Of a DNA stretch of 44,195 nt, positions 10,952-18,207 are shown in pieces (position 1 is the first letter of the stretch; each line of letters opens with the position of its first letter). Under the pieces are notes generated by a model. That model made no database searches. It had not been told where the DNA came from and saw only the letters and a program-made list of their open reading frames with translations. The translations under genes and the position numbers were made by a program. Source of the stretch: Lactobacillus sp. HBUAS51381 (GTDB taxonomy: Bacteria > Bacillota > Bacilli > Lactobacillales > Lactobacillaceae); NCBI RefSeq assembly GCF_012641095.1, contig NZ_JAAVSC010000024.1, positions 1 through 44,195 of the forward strand. The letters are read 5' to 3'.

Positions 10952-11194
10952 CTAGTGATACCGGTGCTCAATGATCTTTGACAATACATCTTCTCGTTGT
11001 TGCGCCTTGGCCATATCAAACTGGGATTCTTCCAGCTTGTTGAAGTCTTGGGCCAGCAACGTGGCTTCCAGATAAAGTGTCAGCTGGCGTTTAATATACA
11101 GTTTGTTCTCCTCATCCGGATATTGCGCGTTACCTCCTAAAACGGCCGCCGCAAACTTCGCGGGATCCACTACAATTTTGTCACTCTTAGCCAT
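10952..11194 (-). CDS. small protein of unknown function, co-transcribed with galP
   Basis: The 80-residue protein starts MAKSDKIVVDPAKFAAAVLGG and continues with charged, probably helical sequence. It has no membrane segment or signal peptide. An AGGTGG ribosome site lies before the ATG. It is the first gene after the galP promoter and is followed by galP after about 63 nt, so the two are probably one message. I do not recognise a family. Its place before a sugar permease suggests a role in transport or its control, but that is only position-based. Confidence 0.7.
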   Translation of the reverse strand: MAKSDKIVVDPAKFAAAVLGGNAQYPDEENKLYIKRQLTLYLEATLLAQDFNKLEESQFDMAKAQQREDVLSKIIEHRYH

Positions 11195-11255
11195 TTTGAC
11201 CCACCTCTGATTTTTAAAAATAGACGCTTAAACCCACAAATCATTTTAACTAAAA

Positions 11256-11269
11256 TGTAAGCGCTTTAC
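11256..11269. promoter_or_regulatory. cre site of the galP operon
   Basis: TGTAAGCGCTTTAC fits 12 of 14 cre positions. It lies just downstream of the -10 element and covers the likely transcription start, a position expected to give CcpA repression. Confidence 0.7.
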
Positions 11270-11276
11270 GTCCATT

Positions 11277-11305
11277 ATCATAAGGTTTTACCGCCATAAA
11301 TGCAA
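11277..11305 (-). promoter_or_regulatory. promoter of the small gene-galP operon
   Basis: On the minus strand, -35 TTGCAT (11300-11305), a 17-nt spacer and -10 TATGAT (11277-11282). The cre site lies about 8 nt downstream, giving a leader of about 75 nt. Confidence 0.75.
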
Positions 11306-11353
11306 TGATTTTTATTGTGAAAAAAATTCTAAAAAATGCGACTATCCGGAGCC

Positions 11354-11512
11354 AAATACAATTGCAACCGGTTGTATTTTTCAATGTAAAAATTTAGTAA
11401 AGCTGGCGGTAAAGTCTGTTAGCTCCCTTCACCCCCTATGAAAATGGCGTGAGCCTCGCCAAGCGACTGAAAGCAGCCCACTACGCCGAAATACCCGCTA
11501 ACAACCGGTTGT
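11354..11512. promoter_or_regulatory. two CAACCGGTTG palindromes between pgm and the galP operon
   Basis: The palindrome CAACCGGTTG occurs at 11365-11374 and again, extended to ACAACCGGTTGT, at 11501-11512. The first copy is also enclosed by AAATACAA/TTGTATTT (11354-11361 and 11372-11379). The rest of 11306-11536 holds no gene. They look like paired operator sites for a dimeric regulator; the regulator is not identified. Confidence 0.45.
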
Positions 11513-11536
11513 CCACTTTTAGATCCTCCGGCGACC

Positions 11537-11583
11537 AAAAAATGGCGGTCAACTGCCCCCTGCAAGAGGACGGCTAACCGCCA
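11537..11583 (-). terminator. pgm terminator
   Basis: Seven-bp arms TGGCGGT/ACCGCCA (11543-11549 and 11577-11583), then a run of six T on the minus strand, about 20 nt after the pgm stop. The loop is long (27 nt). Confidence 0.65.
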
Positions 11584-11604
11584 CAAACATTTAATTTAAT
11601 TCGT

Positions 11605-13338
11605 CTACTTTACAGAATCAACGTATTGCTTTAAGGCCTTTTCGTACCCAGCTAACTGCTCCTGAGCAGCTGCATTCGTGGACGCACTCGTGCCAATGTA
11701 GAACTTGACCTTCGGCTCGGTCCCGGAAGGCCGAATGCAGATCCAGGTGCCATCGCTTAACCAGTACTTCAAAACGTTAGATTGTGGGAGATCAATCGTG
11801 CTGGTCGTCCCATCTGCGGCCGTCTTGACGCTGGTCGAGAAGTCTTCAACCGTTTCGATGGTACTGTCACCAAACGACTTCGGGGCATTTTCTCTAAACT
11901 CACTCATCAAATGCGCCATCTGCTTGGCCCCATCGATACCAGCAAACTCTTCAAACGTGGTCTTTTCGGCAAAGTAGCCGTAGGTCGCGTAGAGTTCCTC
12001 GATCCCGTCGTACAGGGTCATCCCCCGTTGCTTGTAGTCGGCGGCGACTTCCGCCAATAGCACCGTGGATTGGATGGCATCCTTGTCCCGGACGAACGGC
12101 TTAATCAGGTAACCGTAGCTTTCTTCAAACCCAAACAGGAAGGTGTGGTCGTGGTTGGTCTCGTACTGGTGAATCTGTTCGGCAATAAACTTAAACCCAG
12201 TCAGCACGTTCTTCATTTCCACGCCATACGCCGCCGCAATCTTGGTGGCCAGTTCCGTCGATACAATGGACTTAACCACGCGTGAGTTGGCTGGCAACTG
12301 ACCGGCTTGCTTACGGGCCTTTAAAATGTAAGCCAGCAAAATTGACGCAATCTGGTTCCCCGTCAACAGTTGGTAGTCCCCATTGGGTTGGCGAACGGCG
12401 GCGCCTAGTCGATCGGCATCGGGATCGGTGGCGACTAACAGGTCGGCACCCTCTTTTTTACCCAGCGCAATCGCCATATCGAAGGCTTGCGGAAATTCGG
12501 GATTCGGGAAAGGAACGGTCGGAAATTCGGGATCGGCAATGGCTTGTTCGGGCACCATGGTAAAGTTCTCGAAGCCTGCACCGCGCAAGGCCCGTTCGCC
12601 AATCACCTTCCCCGTCCCGTGAAGCGGCGTATAGATTAACTTCATCGTCTTGCCCACGGTCTTGACCAGTTCAGGGTTGATCGTCACACTCGCCACATTC
12701 TTCAAGTAGGGTTGGTCGACGTTTTCACCGATGATCTGCATGGTCTTATCCGCACGCAGTTGCCGCTCATCGGCAACCTTGATGGCAAAGACATCCTTGG
12801 CTGAGCGGACAAAGTCGGTGATCATGTCGGACGCCTTCGGGGGCATCTGGCCGCCATCCGGGCCGTAGATCTTGTAGCCGTTGTACTGCTTGGGATTGTG
12901 ACTCGCCGTAATCATGATCCCCATCGCCGTCTGTAAGTGACGGACCGCAAAGGATAATTCTGGCGTTGGCCGCAAATCATCGAAGACAAAGCTCGGAATG
13001 TGATGGGCGCCTAAGACCCGGGCAGCCTCGTGAGCGAACTCCGTGGAATGGTACCGGGAATCAAAGCTAATCGCAACCCCGCGTTGTTTAGTCGCGTCAT
13101 CCAGCGTATCCAGGTAACGGGCCACCCCTTCGGTAGCTTGGCGAACCGTGTACACGTTCATCTGGCCAATTCCAGGGCCCATAACGCCCCGCATCCCGGC
13201 CGTTCCAAAGCTCATAGGCCCACTAAAGGCCGCTTCCAACGCCTTGGGATCATCCGCCATCGCGTCTAATTCTCGCTTGATATCCGGAAGCATGGTGGTT
13301 TGTTCTTGCCAAACGCGATAATTATCTTGCCAACTCAT
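11605..13338 (-). CDS. pgm: alpha-phosphoglucomutase
   Basis: The 577-residue protein belongs to the alpha-D-phosphohexomutase superfamily. It has the phosphoserine loop TASHNPKQYNG (Ser146), the metal site ATDPDADRLG, the sugar-binding FEESYGYL and the phosphate-binding RPSGTEPKVKFY near the C-terminus. It interconverts glucose-1-phosphate and glucose-6-phosphate and links the Leloir pathway, which ends in glucose-1-phosphate, to glycolysis and to UDP-glucose synthesis. Length fits the long Firmicutes phosphoglucomutase. An AGGAGAGG ribosome site precedes the ATG. It lies between galM and galP, in the same direction, with its own promoter and terminator. Confidence 0.95.
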   Translation of the reverse strand: MSWQDNYRVWQEQTTMLPDIKRELDAMADDPKALEAAFSGPMSFGTAGMRGVMGPGIGQMNVYTVRQATEGVARYLDTLDDATKQRGVAISFDSRYHSTEFAHEAARVLGAHHIPSFVFDDLRPTPELSFAVRHLQTAMGIMITASHNPKQYNGYKIYGPDGGQMPPKASDMITDFVRSAKDVFAIKVADERQLRADKTMQIIGENVDQPYLKNVASVTINPELVKTVGKTMKLIYTPLHGTGKVIGERALRGAGFENFTMVPEQAIADPEFPTVPFPNPEFPQAFDMAIALGKKEGADLLVATDPDADRLGAAVRQPNGDYQLLTGNQIASILLAYILKARKQAGQLPANSRVVKSIVSTELATKIAAAYGVEMKNVLTGFKFIAEQIHQYETNHDHTFLFGFEESYGYLIKPFVRDKDAIQSTVLLAEVAADYKQRGMTLYDGIEELYATYGYFAEKTTFEEFAGIDGAKQMAHLMSEFRENAPKSFGDSTIETVEDFSTSVKTAADGTTSTIDLPQSNVLKYWLSDGTWICIRPSGTEPKVKFYIGTSASTNAAAQEQLAGYEKALKQYVDSVK

Positions 13339-13483
13339 CTAAACCTCTCCTTTTCAATCGTCACTTAACATTTCACCACGGTTGGTGCGGGTCCCCGACT
13401 GACGTACCGCCAATCCTGATCATCCGTTGCTCTCCCCTGAGGTGAACGGTCACCAACCTGATGCCAATACCACTACTATACCA
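13339..13483 (-). promoter_or_regulatory. pgm promoter and structured leader
   Basis: A TGG-extended -10 TATAGT (13475-13480 with TGG at 13481-13483) predicts a leader of about 130 nt. Within it GGTTGGTG (13451-13458, minus strand) can pair with CACCAACC (13380-13387), enclosing about 63 nt with smaller possible hairpins. No known riboswitch motif is recognised. Confidence 0.4.
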
Positions 13484-13540
13484 GCAACACCCCAACTTTT
13501 ACATGACCCGGTCACAGTTTAAGCAAATCATTCGCTCAAT

Positions 13541-14572
13541 TTAGTCCTTCCCACCGGCTAAATACTGGTAGGCAATCGTGTGGGTCACGGTCTGGTTGGC
13601 CGGCAACACGATGTCCCCAAAGTCATCGTGGTGAATGGCATCCGGTAATGCCTGAGCCTCTAAGGCTAGGGCATTGTAATCGCGGACCTTTGCCCGTTTA
13701 GCGTCCGTTGGATTGGCCGTGAAGACCACCAGACCACTCCGATCGGAGTAAAGGGCAACGCGGCGGTGTCCCGTGGTATCCCCAATCGCCGCAATCGGTG
13801 TGGTGGCGCTGGGAACGACCTCAAAGGCGTCATCGTATTCGACCGCACCCGTTTGCTTGAGTTCGGCTAGCCCATCCGCAATCGTCCGGGGCTGACTGAA
13901 ATCGTAGCCGGTGCCCGCCGTTGGCAGCTTCTTCCCCGTCGGCACCTTGGTGTCATCGAGTTCGAGACGCTTGTCCCCACTCAGTAACAGCCACTGTTGA
14001 TCCAGGCTATGTTGATCATCGGTCACATTGAAGTACGTGTGAATCGTCGGGTTAAACAGCGTGTCGGCATCGCTCTTCCCGGTAAAGCTAATCTCCAAGC
14101 GGTCAGCCGCCGTTAACGTATAGGTGATGGTGGTTGCCAACGTCCCAGGATAGCGATCGGCTTCTGGCGTCGCGATATAGGTCAGCGCCACGCTAGCCGT
14201 GTCGTCGGTCGTGTGCGTCGTCCCAGCCCAGTTGACACATTTAAAACCGTGCGGGCCACCGTGGATGGCGTTGCCGTCATCGCCGGCTTCCAAATGAACC
14301 GTTTGCCCATCCAATTCAAATTGGGCCCCGCCAATTCGACCGGCAACCCGGCCCAAGGCTTGGCACAGCGCCCAACCATTGTGATCGTAAGCGGTGAAAT
14401 CGGATTCTCCCACCACGAGTTGTTGCCGACGGGTACCCTCAACAACACTAAATTCTTGTAACGTTGCCCCCCAGGACAAAACGGACACACGGGTCCCTTG
14501 TTGATTGGTTAACAGGTACTGAGTGACCGGCTGACTTTCAATGGTTCCTACAACAGTTTGCTTAACGTTCAT
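13541..14572 (-). CDS. galM: aldose 1-epimerase (galactose mutarotase)
   Basis: The 343-residue protein interconverts beta- and alpha-galactose so that GalK receives the alpha form. GNAIHGGPHGF carries one conserved histidine, NPTIHTYFN holds the catalytic histidine, and the catalytic glutamate is in LALEAQALPDAIHHDDFG near residue 308. Length and motifs are normal. A GGAGGAATG ribosome site lies before the ATG. It reads toward pgm, with about 200 nt between them containing the pgm promoter. Upstream it is divergent from the acyl-CoA dehydrogenase operon. Confidence 0.93.
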   Translation of the reverse strand: MNVKQTVVGTIESQPVTQYLLTNQQGTRVSVLSWGATLQEFSVVEGTRRQQLVVGESDFTAYDHNGWALCQALGRVAGRIGGAQFELDGQTVHLEAGDDGNAIHGGPHGFKCVNWAGTTHTTDDTASVALTYIATPEADRYPGTLATTITYTLTAADRLEISFTGKSDADTLFNPTIHTYFNVTDDQHSLDQQWLLLSGDKRLELDDTKVPTGKKLPTAGTGYDFSQPRTIADGLAELKQTGAVEYDDAFEVVPSATTPIAAIGDTTGHRRVALYSDRSGLVVFTANPTDAKRAKVRDYNALALEAQALPDAIHHDDFGDIVLPANQTVTHTIAYQYLAGGKD

Positions 14573-14599
14573 GAGTCATTCCTCCAATTTAGAATCCGT

Positions 14600-14637
14600 T
14601 TTCATTGTATAATAATCAGCTGGTCAGTACCAATTTT
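14600..14637 (-). promoter_or_regulatory. galM promoter
   Basis: On the minus strand TTGGTA, then a 16-nt spacer, then TATACAAT (about 14605-14612), roughly 33 nt before galM. Confidence 0.5.
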
Positions 14638-14785
14638 TTTATGACCGGAATCGTACCTAGCCGCAACCGTTCATTTCTAAAAATAGTAATACTTTTGCTG
14701 GACTTATCGTTTGATTATTCGCTATACTTACTTCGAATCGTGCACTTTTACACAATTAAATTGTTCGTATAAGGAGGAACTATTT

Positions 14786-15907
14786 ATGCCATCTACAACT
14801 GCTGCCGCTGAGAAGCTACTGCTCCAAATGGTCGACGACTATACCGAACGCGAGATTAGTCCCCAAGACATGCCCATGGATGCAGCGGGTGACTTCCCGG
14901 CTGGTTTCATGCAAAAGTTAACGGATACCGGCTTCCTCGGCATCATGCTCCCACAAGAATTCGGTGGCGCCGGCTTCGGCCCCGAGGTCACGGCCAAAGC
15001 GTTGAACCACATTGCTAGGGGAAATGCCAGCACGGCGGTCACCCTCGAGGGCCACTTTAAAACCATCGATCAACTTCTAAAATTCGGGACCCCGGCCCTG
15101 CAGAAGAAACTCTTGCCATCCGCCAATGACCGGATCTTCGCCTTCTCCATGACCGAAGCCTCCGGCGGGTCCAATCCTATGGGTATCAGCTCCACGGCTA
15201 CCCGTGAAGGCGACCACTGGGTCATCAATGGCGACAAGATTATGATTACCAACGGTGGCTTGGCCCAAGTCTACTGTGTCCTGGTGAAGACCGCCCCCAA
15301 AGAACTCTCCGTCTTTGTGGTCGACCAAGATATGCCCGGCTTCTCATTTGGGAAACGCGAAGACTTCATCGGTCTGCGCGGCACGCCCGTGGGTGAAATC
15401 GTCATGGACCACATCATGGTTGACGACGACCACCTGCTGGGTAAATTGGGCGATGGCGGCCTGATCGGTGATTCCGCCCACGACGACGCCCGCATTCTGA
15501 TGGGCGCCGTGCTTACCGGCATCATGGAACACGATTTAAAGATTGCCACCGACTATGCCAAGGAACGGAAAGCCGGCAACACGCCGTTGACCGACCTGCA
15601 AGTCACCCATCGTAAGGTTGCCGACATCGCTATGCGCAAGGAAACCACGCGCCTGTTGTACCAAAACGCCGCTAAATTGAAAGCGGCCGGCCAACCCTAC
15701 AGCGAAGAAGCCGCCATGGCTAAGGCTCACGGCTCTAGGGCCGCCGTCAGTGCCGGTGACGACACCTTACAGATCTTGGCTGGTTACGGCTACAGTCGCG
15801 AATATCCGGTTGAACACCTGATCCGTGATGCGCGGGCAATGGAAATCGCCGAAGGAACCGTCGAAAAGATGCGGTCCGCCATTGCCACCGCCGAATTTAA
15901 CAAATAG
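14786..15907 (+). CDS. acyl-CoA dehydrogenase family flavoprotein
   Basis: The 373-residue protein has the whole acyl-CoA dehydrogenase fold. The N-terminal helical domain comes first, then the FAD-binding FSMTEASGGSNP and the ING-type strand. The C-terminal helical domain has EYPVEHLIRDARAMEIAEGT, where Glu356 matches the catalytic base (usual motif YEGT). The start is ATG 14786 with AAGGAGGA upstream; an in-frame upstream ATG lacks a ribosome site. It is the first gene of an operon with etfB and etfA, its natural electron partners. It could oxidise an acyl-CoA or, in a butyryl-CoA dehydrogenase-like mode, reduce an enoyl-CoA. No CoA ligase, thiolase or hydratase is in the window, so the substrate is unknown. 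Confidence 0.88.
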   Translation: MPSTTAAAEKLLLQMVDDYTEREISPQDMPMDAAGDFPAGFMQKLTDTGFLGIMLPQEFGGAGFGPEVTAKALNHIARGNASTAVTLEGHFKTIDQLLKFGTPALQKKLLPSANDRIFAFSMTEASGGSNPMGISSTATREGDHWVINGDKIMITNGGLAQVYCVLVKTAPKELSVFVVDQDMPGFSFGKREDFIGLRGTPVGEIVMDHIMVDDDHLLGKLGDGGLIGDSAHDDARILMGAVLTGIMEHDLKIATDYAKERKAGNTPLTDLQVTHRKVADIAMRKETTRLLYQNAAKLKAAGQPYSEEAAMAKAHGSRAAVSAGDDTLQILAGYGYSREYPVEHLIRDARAMEIAEGTVEKMRSAIATAEFNK

Positions 15908-15918
15908 GAGGTCTCCCC

Positions 15919-16713
15919 ATGAAAATTGTCGTATGTATTAAGCAAGTTCCCGAAACCAACGACGTCACCATCGACCCAGTGACCCACAACCTGGATCGGC
16001 GTGGCTTGGCTGGGGTTATGAATCCATTTGATAAAAACGCCATTGAACTGGCCCTGCACCTCAAGGACACGGCCAGTGAAGACGTCCAAGTGGCCCTGCT
16101 CACCATGGGCCCCGACGACTACGCGGAATCCCTGCGTGAAGGCATGGCGATGGGCGCCGATGCGGGCTATCTCCTGTCCGACCGGGCCTTCGCGGGTGCC
16201 GATACCCTGGCCACCGGCTACGTCATCGCCCAAGCGCTGAAAAAGATTGGCGATGCCGACCTGATTTTATTTGGCCGACAAGCCGTCGACGCCGATACTG
16301 GTCAAGTGGGCCCGATCGTCGCCGAATTTCTCCACCAACCCCAGATTACTTACGCGGCTAGCCTGCGTCTGAGCGGCAAGAACGAAGTCACCGCCGAACG
16401 CCTGCTGGAGGACACCAAGCAAACGTTGGTCGCCCAACTGCCAGCCGTGGTCAGCGTTCGTAGCGAGCTGAACACGCCGCGCTACCCGACACCGCGCAAT
16501 ATCCAGTTGAGCTTCGATAAGCCGCTGACCGTTTGGCACCACGATGACCTCGACCTAGACGATTCCCGGCTGGGTCAGGCCGGCTCACCGACCATCGTCA
16601 CCAAGGTCTACGCGCCCAAGCCGGTCAAACGTGAACTGACACCACTGACGGGGACGCCAAGCGAGGCCGCCAGTCAACTTATCACCGCCCTAAAGAGTCG
16701 TCAATTAATCTAA
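15919..16713 (+). CDS. etfB: electron transfer flavoprotein beta subunit
   Basis: The 264-residue protein starts MKIVVCIKQVPET and contains MNPFDKNAIE and FGRQAVDADTGQVGP, typical of EtfB. EtfB binds AMP or a second FAD and forms a heterodimer with EtfA that takes electrons from, or gives them to, acyl-CoA dehydrogenases. It begins 11 nt after the dehydrogenase stop, with AGGAGG before the ATG, and is followed 13 nt later by etfA. Whether it is a bifurcating type cannot be decided by eye. Confidence 0.92.
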   Translation: MKIVVCIKQVPETNDVTIDPVTHNLDRRGLAGVMNPFDKNAIELALHLKDTASEDVQVALLTMGPDDYAESLREGMAMGADAGYLLSDRAFAGADTLATGYVIAQALKKIGDADLILFGRQAVDADTGQVGPIVAEFLHQPQITYAASLRLSGKNEVTAERLLEDTKQTLVAQLPAVVSVRSELNTPRYPTPRNIQLSFDKPLTVWHHDDLDLDDSRLGQAGSPTIVTKVYAPKPVKRELTPLTGTPSEAASQLITALKSRQLI

Positions 16714-16726
16714 GGAGGAATCTGCT

Positions 16727-17692
16727 ATGTCAAAACCAGAACTGTGGGTCATCGCGGAACGCCGCTTAGACCACATTGAACCCACGACGCAACAATTGAT
16801 TACTAAGGCCAAGCATTTGGCTGGGGATGCCTTTCACACCGTGGTCATCTTATTTGAAGCCAACAACGACCACTTGGAAGACGAATTAACCGCGTACGGC
16901 CCCGACGAGATTCGGATCGTCCGTGACGATCGCTTCCCTACGGCGACCGACGCCGAACACGCCGACGCCCTGGAACAATTAGTCCACAAATACCAACCAA
17001 ACTCGATTCTCTTCGGGGCCACCATCACCGGGCGGTCTATCGCCCCACGGCTACAGGCCAAGCTCCAAACCGGCCTGACCGCCGACTGTCTGGACCTGCG
17101 TTTCGACGACGAGACCCTAGTCGCCACCAAGCCGTCTTACGGGGACAACATCATGTGTGAAATCATTTGCCCCGACCACCGGCCACAAATGGCCACGGTC
17201 CGGCCCAACACCTTCGTCGCCGAAACCACGCCTGGCGAGGCCACTGTCACGACAGAAACGATCATCTTTCATCCCGTCGCCCGGCTCCAGGTCAAGGCGG
17301 CAACACCGGTGGTCAACACCGCTACTACGGTCGGTGATGCCACCCGCGTCGTCGCCTTAGGTCGGGGGGCTGCCGGTGCCGCCACCATCGACACGGCCAC
17401 TAAACTCGCCGAAAAGCTCGGCGGCCGCATCGGAGTCTCCCGGCCATTGACCGATCAGGAACGCTTTACGCACGACGACCAAATTGGACAAAGTGGGAAT
17501 ACGATCCACCCCGAATTAATCCTCAACTTTGGGATTAGCGGGGCCGTCCAATACCTGGTCGGGATGCAGGGTTCCCAGACCATTGTCGCGGTGAACGCCG
17601 ATAAGGATGCGCCAATCTTTGATGTGGCGGATTACGGTTACGTGGGCGATGCTTCCGCCTTCATGTCCGCTCTGCTGGACCAATTCGTCTGA
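16727..17692 (+). CDS. etfA: electron transfer flavoprotein alpha subunit
   Basis: The 321-residue protein carries the C-terminal FAD domain signature: GRGAAGAATIDTATKLAEKLGG, then DQIGQSGNTIHPELILNFGI, GAVQYLVGM and the end piece DAPIFDVADYGYVGD (listed as separate motifs). The N-terminal half is the EtfA/FixB alpha/beta domain. It is the last gene of the operon; AAGGAGGAA lies before its ATG. Transcription probably ends at the strong hairpin at 17979-18027, after a copy of the structured repeat. Confidence 0.92.
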   Translation: MSKPELWVIAERRLDHIEPTTQQLITKAKHLAGDAFHTVVILFEANNDHLEDELTAYGPDEIRIVRDDRFPTATDAEHADALEQLVHKYQPNSILFGATITGRSIAPRLQAKLQTGLTADCLDLRFDDETLVATKPSYGDNIMCEIICPDHRPQMATVRPNTFVAETTPGEATVTTETIIFHPVARLQVKAATPVVNTATTVGDATRVVALGRGAAGAATIDTATKLAEKLGGRIGVSRPLTDQERFTHDDQIGQSGNTIHPELILNFGISGAVQYLVGMQGSQTIVAVNADKDAPIFDVADYGYVGDASAFMSALLDQFV

Positions 17693-17703
17693 CCTTTTAA
17701 GAT

Positions 17704-17910
17704 TGTGGTTAACTGGCCGCCTTGCCGTTCGCCAAAGTCTGGGCTGGAACGCTGGGGAAGGACCGGGACGAGCCTGAAAGACGGTCTCGTCCCTCGCTTG
17801 AAACCGCCACAAACCGGCGTTTCCAAGACGCCCATTCATAACTGGTAACCCATCAGTTATGAATGCCCCGGCTGAGCCCAGATTTGGCTCACTCACGGCT
17901 ACGAGAACAG
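17704..17910 (+). repeat. dispersed repeat family, divergent copy B (structured core)
   Basis: The core follows the same plan as copy A, starting GGCCGCCTTGCCGTTCGCC and ending GGCTCACTCACGGCTAC, but stems differ. Closing stem 17738-17745/17875-17882 reads TCTGGGCT/AGCCCAGA. Hairpins are 17765-17772/17786-17793 (GGGACGAG/CTCGTCCC), 17800-17804/17819-17823 (GAAAC/GTTTC) and 17834-17844/17854-17864 (ATTCATAACTG/CAGTTATGAAT). Pairing is kept although sequence changes relative to copy A. No terminal repeats of the copy A kind are seen, so the ends are approximate. Confidence 0.7.
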
Positions 17911-17978
17911 CACCACAACGTCGTTAACCAACTGCACAACCACAGGCCACTTTCGACCATCTTAAGTTGACTGAACAA

Positions 17979-18027
17979 AAAATGCCGGCACATCAACGCT
18001 ATCAAAACGTTGATGTGCCGGCATTTT
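17979..18027 (+). terminator. strong hairpin, probable terminator of the etf operon
   Basis: Perfect 20-nt arms (17979-17998 and 18008-18027) around a 9-nt loop, A-rich at the left end and T-rich at the right. Confidence 0.85.
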
Positions 18028-18207
18028 ACTTTGTGTCGGTCGATTCTTGCATTACGCTATTTGAACCATTCTCCGCAATGGCGCGAACGATAAGGCGGCC
18101 AGCCCACCCCCAAGTCGCCAACAACTGACCACAACATTTCAAAAAAGGCTGCAACAAATCTCTAACTTTTTACATTAGTAGTAAGTGTAACGGTAAATTC
18201 ATTGGAC
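18028..18207. other. gene-free stretch with a repeat remnant
   Basis: No gene is seen. GCGAACGATAAGGCGGCCAG at about 18086-18105 matches one flank of the repeat core in inverted orientation and is probably a remnant. Confidence 0.35.

Noticed and set aside
14711-14785. Upstream ATG extending the acyl-CoA dehydrogenase by 25 residues
   Set aside because: No ribosome site, unusual composition, and the AAGGAGGA before ATG 14786 fits the family start.
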